A stretch of 64,000 nucleotides of DNA, from positions 1 through 64,000 of the forward strand of contig CAMYVD010000002.1 of the NCBI GenBank assembly GCA_947302205.1, written 5' to 3'. Shown in pieces: positions 1 through 7,089 of the stretch. The notes beneath the pieces are model-generated. The model did no database searches. It was given only the letters and a program-made list of their open reading frames with translations, and was not told the origin of the DNA. Source of the DNA: an uncultured Bacteroidales bacterium. Lineage in GTDB: Bacteria; Bacteroidota; Bacteroidia; Bacteroidales; F082. Numbering within the stretch: position 1 is the first letter of the stretch; every line of letters begins with the position of its first letter. A program made the position numbers and the translations under genes.

Positions 1-1332
<1,332 letters not shown>

Positions 1333-1356
1333 TCAACCTGCTATAAAATGAATTGA

Positions 1357-1387
1357 AAAATCCCGTCAGCGATGGCGGGATTTTTTA
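1357..1387. terminator. Bidirectional hairpin terminator
   Basis: A perfect 9-bp stem (AATCCCGTC / GGCGGGATT) with a 6-base loop is followed by a T-run on the plus strand and preceded by an A-run, so it can stop transcripts from both sides. It sits between the convergent mutase and Bro-N genes. A copy with one mismatch in 26 bases occurs at 4061-4086. Confidence 0.85.
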
Positions 1388-2239
1388 TTATTCTGGCAAA
1401 ACTTCAGTATTGCTTTGCTCTATCGCTTTAATATGATCAGAAGCCCGTTCGGAAGATATTACAGTATGCCCCAATTGCCGTTCAAGATCATCACGTGTGT
1501 TCTTGGCAATTTGTCCACCGGCTTGTGCTGCTTCTCGGCTTTCTTCCATTCCTTGTGTTTGTCGCTGTCGCGCAAATTCGGTGGTGGCCACTTCAGCTAG
1601 CGTGTTGAGAGCGAGTTCCATATTGGTCATGTTGTCGCGCAAATTCTCTTTCGTTAGTCCCTTGTGGCGTTTGTATTCGCCTGTGGTCATTCCACTCCAT
1701 GCCTTGGGGAGCACATTGGTTAGAATAGCAAAGTCCTTCGGTTCATGAATACCTGAACGGTGCCATTCGTCAGTCAGTTCTTTTCGCATTTCAATAGAAC
1801 GCATGCGTTCATTGATCCAGCGATCACTATAACCTTGTCGGCGGTAGTCTTCAACGGCCATTTGGAAAGTCAATTCTGGGTCAATCATTTGATCGATACG
1901 TTGAGCACCAACCTCAGCAAGCCATTTTTTCACTGGTTCAGCTTTTTTGGATGGGATGGATTGAATAATACGGAAAACGCCCTCCAAATCGGCAGCTGTA
2001 GTCTTATAGAATTTACCATCTGCTGCCATCATTTCAGTAGGGGTACAAATTGTACCCCACCTGAAATTTAGTTCAGGATCACGAGCCCTCATTCGCTTGA
2101 TATACTGTTTCACATCCTTGCTTTCTATCAGGATTTCTACAATGTCCGCTACTGAAAAAAAGTATTTTTCCTGTTCCGCATTCCAAGCAATGCGCACTTT
2201 TTTGCCCTCGAAGAGCTGTATGGCGAAATTGTCGTTCAT
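1388..2239 (-). CDS. Bro-N domain protein (phage antirepressor-like)
   Basis: 283 residues. The N-terminal ~110 residues fit the BRO family N-terminal domain, a DNA-binding module of phage antirepressors (VRIAWNAEQEKYFFSVADIV at the start, then FRIIQSIPSKKAEPVKKWLA). The rest (LTDEWHRSGIHEPKDFAILT, then ENLRDNMTNMELALNTLAE and a helical tail) resembles the DinD/Bro-type accessory proteins common in Bacteroidota genomic islands. Substrate and partner are unknown; the expected role is DNA binding or transcription control linked to mobile DNA. It lies alone between the duplicated hairpin and an IS3 element. A -7 promoter box is at 2259-2266. A perfect 9-bp inverted repeat around one base lies inside it at 2040-2058. 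Confidence 0.75.
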   Translation of the reverse strand: MNDNFAIQLFEGKKVRIAWNAEQEKYFFSVADIVEILIESKDVKQYIKRMRARDPELNFRWGTICTPTEMMAADGKFYKTTAADLEGVFRIIQSIPSKKAEPVKKWLAEVGAQRIDQMIDPELTFQMAVEDYRRQGYSDRWINERMRSIEMRKELTDEWHRSGIHEPKDFAILTNVLPKAWSGMTTGEYKRHKGLTKENLRDNMTNMELALNTLAEVATTEFARQRQTQGMEESREAAQAGGQIAKNTRDDLERQLGHTVISSERASDHIKAIEQSNTEVLPE

Positions 2240-2258
2240 AGATTCTGTTTTATAACCG

Positions 2259-2266
2259 CAAAGTTA
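2259..2266 (-). promoter_or_regulatory. -7 promoter box of the Bro-N gene
   Basis: On the minus strand this reads TAACTTTG, matching the Bacteroidota -7 consensus TAnnTTTG, about 20 nt upstream of the ATG at 2239. Confidence 0.55.
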
Positions 2267-2441
2267 ATAACTATTTTTCACCCTGCAAGTCTTTTGATGA
2301 AAAATAATTATTAATAATAAAAACTAATATTAATAATAGAAATTGAATTTTTATGACGCTATTACTGCTGATTGACTTTCCCTGAAAAAGGTTGACAGAA
2401 TTGGGAAGGTTAAACTAAATAAGGTTCACAAGTTTTCATCC

Positions 2442-2498
2442 TATCCCTAAAACGGGTTTACGCCTTTTGTCACTTCAGTCTGTTTATCCCTAAAACGG
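2442..2498. repeat. Duplicated 14-mer in the IS tail
   Basis: TATCCCTAAAACGG occurs at 2442-2455 and again at 2485-2498, 43 bp apart, in the non-coding part of the IS next to its left end. It may be a subterminal transposase-binding site. Confidence 0.6.
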
Positions 2499-2560
2499 TT
2501 GTCATCCCGTTCCATTACCGCAGGACAAACCAGAGAGGCTTTTCGTTTGGCAAAAGCCGA

Positions 2561-2577
2561 CGGGGCTCGATGCCCCG
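2561..2577. terminator. GC hairpin after the IS transposase
   Basis: CGGGGC and GCCCCG pair around a 5-base loop 13 bp past the OrfB stop at 2590. No clear T-run follows on the minus strand, so it could be a weak terminator or an RNA structure. Confidence 0.4.
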
Positions 2578-2589
2578 CCGGGTTTTCCG

Positions 2590-3576
2590 TCACCGTAGGC
2601 GTAAACCGTCGTGACTTTCGTTTGGCGGGTCAAATATAGGCGTTTTTTCCAGTTCTTTCGGCTTGTCCCAAGGATTTCTCCAGCACTTCTTCTGCTTTCC
2701 GCTCTGCGTGTGGGCTTCCGAGGGCGTCTGATAGCCTATGCTCATGTGGGGTCTCTCATCGTTGTAGAAGTCGATGATGCGTCCGAGAGTTCCTGGGCAT
2801 TGTTTCTCCGAAAGCGGCTCCATGTGGTAGAGCCATTCCGTCTTGAGGATGCCGTTGGCCCTTTCCGCGACGGGGTTTTCCAGCGGGTCGCCGGTCTGGG
2901 TCATACTGATTTGTATCTTCCTGTCCTTCAGTGCGCCGACGTATTCCATGCTGCAGTACTGGCATCCGCGGTCGGAGTGGTGGATGAGTGTCGGCACGTC
3001 CCCGTCTGGGAGTGTCGCCAATGCCATCCGCAACGCCTTCAGCGGATACTCCCTCTCAAGGGTCGGTCCGATGGCCCAGCCGACGATCTTGTGCGAGTAG
3101 AGGTCCGTCACCATCGAGAGGTAGAGTGCACCTTCCTGTGTCTCGATGTAGGTGATGTCGCTCACCCAGACGCGGTTGGGTTCCGTCACCACCAACCCCT
3201 TGACCAGGTTGGGGTACTTCCGCAGGTCGTGGTTGGAGTTGGTGGTCACGTAATGGTGCCGGCGCCTGACCCTTACCATCAGCCCGTTGCGGCGCAGCAT
3301 CTCGATGAAGGCGTCGCGGCCTGGGAAGCACCCCGTCTCGTCAAGCTGCCTCTTCAGCATCAGCCACAGCTTCACGCTCCCGAGCCTGGGGTTCTCCTCT
3401 CGGTAGCGCCTGACGCGCTCCACCAGGATCGGCTCCAAGGCCAGCGGCTTGAAGTCGTCTTCGCCATGCTTGTAGTACGACTGCCTGCTGTAACCAAACA
3501 GCCCGCACAGCGTGGATAGGGACGCCCCTCCCTCCGCCGTGCGCAGCAGGCCTACTGTTTGGTGCCAGCTTTTTTT
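2590..3576 (-). CDS. IS3-family transposase OrfB (DDE integrase)
   Basis: Catalytic half of the transposase, about 328 residues when read from the slippery site; the frame stays open upstream to 3804 behind OrfA. The IS3 helix-turn-helix segment (LCGLFGYSRQSYYKH) is followed by the retroviral-type integrase core. The DDE triad is visible as D in VWVSDITYI (about residue 140), D in HHSDRG (202) and E in NPVAERANGILK (238). The second D and the E are separated by 35 residues, the classic DD(35)E spacing. It is expected to be made as an OrfAB fusion by -1 frameshifting. No internal stop or frameshift is seen, so the element looks intact. Confidence 0.92.
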   Translation of the reverse strand, partial: KKSWHQTVGLLRTAEGGASLSTLCGLFGYSRQSYYKHGEDDFKPLALEPILVERVRRYREENPRLGSVKLWLMLKRQLDETGCFPGRDAFIEMLRRNGLMVRVRRRHHYVTTNSNHDLRKYPNLVKGLVVTEPNRVWVSDITYIETQEGALYLSMVTDLYSHKIVGWAIGPTLEREYPLKALRMALATLPDGDVPTLIHHSDRGCQYCSMEYVGALKDRKIQISMTQTGDPLENPVAERANGILKTEWLYHMEPLSEKQCPGTLGRIIDFYNDERPHMSIGYQTPSEAHTQSGKQKKCWRNPWDKPKELEKTPIFDPPNESHDGLRLR

Positions 3577-3938
3577 CTTATCGGGATGTTGAAGTTCTTC
3601 TCCGCCACGTCTATCATCGTGTCGAACGCGCGCGAGCGCAGCTTCTCCAGCTCCAACGCCTCCTTCAGGCGCTTGTTCTCCTCCTTCGCCTTCTTGAGTT
3701 CGTCCTCGAGCTGCTGCTTCGTCTTTTTTGCCATGTCGGTTGGGTTGTCCGTTTCGGGCTCCAAAGATAAGAAATCTTTCCGGCTCACATACTTGTCCAC
3801 CCACGCATACAACACTATTGGACTGCTCATGCCGTATTTGGTAGCAATGTCTGATGCGGGCTGACCCGTTTCAATGTACTCTCTGACGATCGACATCTTG
3901 TCGGTCTCGTCGTTAATCCGTCTTTTCCATTTTCTCAT
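3552..3938 (-). CDS. IS3-family transposase OrfA
   Basis: 128 residues. The N-terminal half is a helix-turn-helix of the Tnp_1 type (KMSIVREYIETGQPASDIAT, then KYGMSSPIVLYAWVDKY), followed by a leucine-zipper-like coiled coil (about residues 70-110, rich in K/E with heptad leucines). OrfA recognises the IS ends and multimerises. It ends in frame 0 at 3552. The last codons pass over A-AAA-AAA-G (3569-3576, minus strand), the -1 slippery sequence used by IS3 elements, which gives the OrfAB fusion of about 449 residues. Confidence 0.9.
   Translation of the reverse strand: MRKWKRRINDETDKMSIVREYIETGQPASDIATKYGMSSPIVLYAWVDKYVSRKDFLSLEPETDNPTDMAKKTKQQLEDELKKAKEENKRLKEALELEKLRSRAFDTMIDVAEKNFNIPIRKKAGTKQ
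3569..3576 (-). other. Programmed -1 frameshift site (A7G)
   Basis: On the minus strand the sequence is AAAAAAAG. OrfA is read AAA AAA GCT; a one-base backward slip gives AAA AAA AGC and enters the OrfB frame. The relative frames of the two ORFs agree with a -1 shift. Confidence 0.8.
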
Positions 3939-4060
3939 TTTTCACTTCTGGTATTACTCCCAAAAGTGTCAACTTTTTCTAGGATAAGACAGATAGAGGC
4001 ACGCAAGCAAGCATAAATTGGTAGAGACTCGGCGCGCCACGTCACTACATAGAAAAAAGG

Positions 4061-4090
4061 AAAATCCCGTCAGTGATGGCGGGATTGTTT
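4061..4090. terminator. Terminator hairpin, second copy
   Basis: The same hairpin as at 1357-1387 with one base changed in the loop (26 bases, 25 identical). Here it lies just past the stop of the serine protease gene on the minus strand and is followed there by T-rich sequence. Confidence 0.75.
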
Positions 4091-4109
4091 GTGGTTCATA
4101 CTATTTTGA

Positions 4110-5561
4110 TCATTTACTACATTCAATATAAAACACATAATCTTTCACTCGCTTAACCTTTTCCGTCAACGACAATAAAGAAATGGTATTGTTAGTAGGA
4201 AGTTTTATATTCAGTCCAGCGCTCTCTATAAGAATTTTGAGGTAAGAAGTTTTAATGGCGTAGCCTACATTTTCTGCACCTGGCACACCAGCCACCACAA
4301 TGCCTATTACATTGCCTTTATTGTCGAGCATTGGGCCTCCGCTATTGCCAGGCTGTACTGGTGCCGAGATTTGGTAGGTAGAAATATTTCCTTGATAGCC
4401 AGTACGTGAACTGATGATACCATTGGTTAGTTTTATTTCATTGCCTAAAGCCTGTGTCAAAGGATATCCAAGCACAAATACATCTTCACCCACATCTGCC
4501 ATACGTTGTTGTACAGCGTAAGGGATGGTTCCGAAACCAGTGAATAGACTGTCTGTTATCTTCAATATTGCAATGTCATTTACCTTGTCTGCAGCCACGA
4601 CCTCAGCTGTATAGCCTGTGTTTGTATCACCTTTTACGCATTTTATTTTGATAGTTTTGGCTTCGCCAGCCACATGATTATTTGTTACAATATAGCCATC
4701 ACCGATGGCATAGCCTGTACCAGTCCATTGCTCGGAATGTATGCTGATATCATTGATTGCTGTATTTGATCCACCCATTTTTACATATTCCTCTGAATAA
4801 TCACTATCAAACGATACCGTCATTGAAATTGCATCAAATGTGATTAAAACAGACTCTTTTGTCTTATTCCTCATGTACCAAATTGCCTTATATACATTGG
4901 GAATTGCTGTAGAACGCAATATTGATTTGACCTCACCATATTTCCATGAGCCAACATCTCCTTTGTCATGGCCGACATAAACCACATAGATAGTATCTGT
5001 AGTTTGGAGTACAGCTAACTTGTAACCATCATTTTCTATAGATTCATAAAAACCTGAAAAAGCAAAATTAGAACTATTTATTATTGTTTTCAAATCATCT
5101 TCAGTAGTTGCTAAACGCTGAACCTTTTCTTCTTCTTTTGGAGTCTCATATTTAACTGGGAAAATATGAACTCCGAAAAATCTTATACCTTTTGGTTCTA
5201 TCATGTCAAAAACATCAACTCCTTCTGGTAATGGTGGAAAATATAAATTAAAATTAATTGCTCCCATACTTCTTAGTTTCATTGAAGCCTCACCATAAAT
5301 CGGATCTGCTTTCACCAGTTTTATTGTTTCCATTGAACCATTACTTGGATTTATGTATTCCAAATAAGTTTCAGTACTTATACTACTACCCTCCTTAGCC
5401 ATCATAACACAAGTATGTTCATGGGTAACAACGACTGTTGAAATGGCACCCCATAAATAAGAACTTGGCTTTTTTCGATCAACAGCCGGGAACTCTGTCC
5501 ATTGAGCCATTGTGGCAAAAGATAGTCCTAGTAAAAGAATGAGTGATAGAATCTTTTTCAT
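4110..5561 (-). CDS. Secreted trypsin-like serine protease
   Basis: Predicted secreted endopeptidase of the HtrA/trypsin fold. I choose the ATG at 5561 because it starts a clear signal peptide (MKKILSLILLLGLSFATMAQ); the frame is open further upstream but overlaps the neighbouring gene. The 483-residue product has an uncharacterised N-terminal region (about 20-275) and a C-terminal protease domain. The catalytic triad is visible: His296 in TNNHV, Asp329 in NDIAILK and Ser407 in GNSGGP. No PDZ domain and no T9SS tail are seen, so it probably stays in the periplasm. Its start is 7 bp after the stop of the small gene at 5569-5964, so the two form an operon. The N-terminal part may be a substrate- or partner-binding domain; I do not recognise it. 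Confidence 0.85.
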   Translation of the reverse strand: MKKILSLILLLGLSFATMAQWTEFPAVDRKKPSSYLWGAISTVVVTHEHTCVMMAKEGSSISTETYLEYINPSNGSMETIKLVKADPIYGEASMKLRSMGAINFNLYFPPLPEGVDVFDMIEPKGIRFFGVHIFPVKYETPKEEEKVQRLATTEDDLKTIINSSNFAFSGFYESIENDGYKLAVLQTTDTIYVVYVGHDKGDVGSWKYGEVKSILRSTAIPNVYKAIWYMRNKTKESVLITFDAISMTVSFDSDYSEEYVKMGGSNTAINDISIHSEQWTGTGYAIGDGYIVTNNHVAGEAKTIKIKCVKGDTNTGYTAEVVAADKVNDIAILKITDSLFTGFGTIPYAVQQRMADVGEDVFVLGYPLTQALGNEIKLTNGIISSRTGYQGNISTYQISAPVQPGNSGGPMLDNKGNVIGIVVAGVPGAENVGYAIKTSYLKILIESAGLNIKLPTNNTISLLSLTEKVKRVKDYVFYIECSK

Positions 5562-5568
5562 CTTAGTG

Positions 5569-5964
5569 TTATTTTGATTGTTTAACAATTTTCTTTGTCT
5601 TGGTAAAATAGTTTCTAACAATAGAATATTCAAAATCTTCATCTACACCGATGTTTATGCTTCCGAAACCTTCAATAGTGCTATCTCTGTAAAGCCACAC
5701 ATATAGTTGTTTGCCTGATGTAGTAACAAATTGTTTTGGCATAACCAATAGATAATAAGCAGATGCATATAGAACTTTGCTTCGGTCGACCATATATTTT
5801 CGCCCTATTTCGTTTAGGTAGCATTGTTTAGACGAGTTTAATATTTCCAGAAGTTCGGCTTTTGTCCATTTTTGTTCACACAATTCATTCAGACGATGGC
5901 ATATGATATTACTAACTTTCCCATCGAAGTCTCTTTTGATGGTTACTTTCATTTTTGTAGTCAT
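5569..5964 (-). CDS. Hypothetical protein, partner of the protease
   Basis: 131 residues (or 127 from the second Met). No signal peptide and no membrane segment; probably cytoplasmic. It contains a KWTKAELLEILNSSK helix and a β-rich second half (KQLYVWLYRDSTIEGFGSIN). I do not recognise the family. It is the first gene of a two-gene operon with the secreted protease. No TAnnTTTG box lies close upstream; the nearest one on this strand is at 6254-6261, which would put the 111-bp palindrome into a ~280-nt leader. Confidence 0.6.
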   Translation of the reverse strand: MTTKMKVTIKRDFDGKVSNIICHRLNELCEQKWTKAELLEILNSSKQCYLNEIGRKYMVDRSKVLYASAYYLLVMPKQFVTTSGKQLYVWLYRDSTIEGFGSINIGVDEDFEYSIVRNYFTKTKKIVKQSK

Positions 5965-6059
5965 AGAATAACTGCTCGTTTTATTCTGTTGGCTCTTCAG
6001 TTTTATTTAATTAACTAATATTAGAAAATGGCAATAAGAAAGCGTGAATCTTAACTTTC

Positions 6060-6170
6060 TGTCAGAGGCTGTGAGAAATGCCCATACACCGAAGTCAGAC
6101 CCACGCTTATGCGTGGCGTCCGCTAACATCTTTCGGTGTATTATTTTAGAAACTTCTCACATTTCTGACA
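6060..6170. repeat. 111-bp palindromic element
   Basis: The 346-bp gap 5965-6310 has no gene. It holds a long imperfect inverted repeat. The outer arms start TGTCAGA and share TGTGAGAA. Inner arms ATACACCGAA / TTCGGTGTAT follow, and the tip is a perfect CCACGC-TTAT-GCGTGG hairpin (6101-6116) closed by GAC/GTC. As RNA it would fold into one long rod. It could be a small non-autonomous mobile element or a structured leader of the minus-strand gene at 5964. No matching copy was seen in the window. Confidence 0.6.
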
Positions 6171-6253
6171 AATCCGAACGATAGCAAACGCTATATTGTT
6201 AATATGTAAGTTATACCTTCTCTATGTCATAAATATCTTTTGTTTAACAACCG

Positions 6254-6261
6254 CAAAGATA
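6254..6261 (-). promoter_or_regulatory. Possible -7 box for the 5964/5561 operon
   Basis: TATCTTTG on the minus strand followed by CGG, like other promoters in this window. It faces the hypothetical gene at 5964, 290 bp away, with the palindrome in between. Tentative. Confidence 0.35.
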
Positions 6262-6310
6262 TACAAAAACAACGAGAAATAAAAGCCTAGTCTGTAACAT
6301 TACTACCAAA

Positions 6311-6742
6311 ATGATGTCGAAAATCTATATTATCAGGGGCGTTCAGGTGATGCTGGATGCCGACTTGGCGGAAATATATGGGTATGAGACAAGATACTTT
6401 AACAGTCAAGTCAATAACAACATTGATCGATTTGACCCAGAAGCAAGATTCCAACTAACGAGAGAAAAGTTTGATAACTTGATGTGCAAAAATTTCACAT
6501 CAAGATGGGGAGGCACCAGATATCTTCCCTATGCCTTTATAGAGGAAGGAATTTTTATACTAATGATGATGTTGAAAGGCGATTCAATCCAGAACTTCAA
6601 TTTACTTGAAATCCCCCACCAACTCCAAGGCTTCCGCCAACATGTTGATGTCCTTGACTTCGATGCGCTCAAACACGGGCTTGATCTTGTCAATCTTATC
6701 CAGGTGAAGCAACAACACGTGATTGGGTTGCTCTTCCAGTAA
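6311..6742 (+). pseudogene. ORF6N-domain gene, 3' truncated
   Basis: The first ~95 codons match the ORF6N DNA-binding domain of phage and Bacteroidota accessory genes: IYIIRGVQVMLDADLAEIYG near the start and RWGGTRYLPYAFIEEGIFIL further on. After MLKGD (about 6590) the similarity stops. The remaining frame simply reads the opposite strand of the neighbouring gene (6602-7009), so the natural C-terminal helical region is missing. ORF6N proteins are usually longer by some tens of residues. I treat this as a remnant of a mobile-DNA gene, broken near 6590-6600. It may still be translated. Confidence 0.7.
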
Positions 6743-7009
6743 ACCTGCAGGAATCCTGTCGCGAACCAGGTTCAGTGCCATGCTTACCATGCCATCCATG
6801 CCGAAACCCGCTGAATACTGGACTCGTAAATCGCTGCCGACAATATCCAAAACCTTGAGGTCTACACCGATTTTCTTTTTCATGATGCCGAGATTCAACT
6901 CATAGAGTACTTTGACGGTTTTGGGGTTGACAAATTCAAAACCGATGGGTTGATGGGTTTGATCAGTGACCAGTTTTTGGAGTTCTTTGTAGGATACGGA
7001 CGCTTTCAT
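6602..7009 (-). CDS. Conserved hypothetical protein
   Basis: 135 residues from the ATG at 7009 (the frame is open to 7081 but the extra stretch runs over the promoter). No signal peptide or membrane helix. It starts MKASVSYKELQKLVTDQTHQ, then has alternating β-strands and a GFGMDGMVSMALNLV helix. It resembles small uncharacterised proteins that I recall from Bacteroidota genomes, without known function. It is divergent from the PPAD-like gene; both have a TATTTTTG box in the 80-bp gap. Its 3' end abuts the truncated ORF6N gene on the other strand. Confidence 0.65.
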   Translation of the reverse strand: MKASVSYKELQKLVTDQTHQPIGFEFVNPKTVKVLYELNLGIMKKKIGVDLKVLDIVGSDLRVQYSAGFGMDGMVSMALNLVRDRIPAGLLEEQPNHVLLLHLDKIDKIKPVFERIEVKDINMLAEALELVGDFK

Positions 7010-7030
7010 TACATTAAAGATTATCAGCCA

Positions 7031-7055
7031 CAAAAATAAAAAATTATTATTTTTG
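7031..7055. promoter_or_regulatory. Divergent -7 boxes
   Basis: TATTTTTG is present on the minus strand at 7031-7038 (for the gene starting at 7009) and on the plus strand at 7048-7055 (for the PPAD-like gene at 7090). Both fit TAnnTTTG. Confidence 0.5.
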
Positions 7056-7089
7056 CCGCTTCTTTGATAGCAATTCAACACCTTATATC

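Larger units (their letters stand above)
2373..3991 (-). mobile_element. IS3-family insertion sequence, complete
   Basis: A 1619-bp element. The left end (2373-2397) and right end (3967-3991) are imperfect 25-bp inverted repeats: the left starts TGACTTTCCCTGAAAAAGG and the right, read on the minus strand, starts TGTCTTATCCTAGAAAAAG. Both arms end in GTTGACA. The ends are 5'-TG...CA-3', normal for IS3. GAT at 2370-2372 is repeated at 3992-3994, a 3-bp target duplication expected for this family. Inside are OrfA and OrfB on the minus strand joined by an A7G slippery site. Between the OrfB stop and the left end is a ~190-bp non-coding tail with a duplicated 14-mer and a GC hairpin. Confidence 0.9.

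Noticed and set aside
1388-2239. Toxin-antitoxin pair or anti-phage system around the Bro-N gene
   Set aside because: No second small gene, nuclease or methylase is adjacent; the neighbours are a terminator and an IS.
2611-3519. Long plus-strand open frame (302 codons) opposite the IS transposase
   Set aside because: It is the antisense of OrfB, which has clear DDE motifs; the translated product shows no domain.
6060-6170. tRNA or integron attC site
   Set aside because: No cloverleaf with anticodon and T-loop signatures, and no GTTRRRY-type core at the ends, so only a plain palindrome is claimed.
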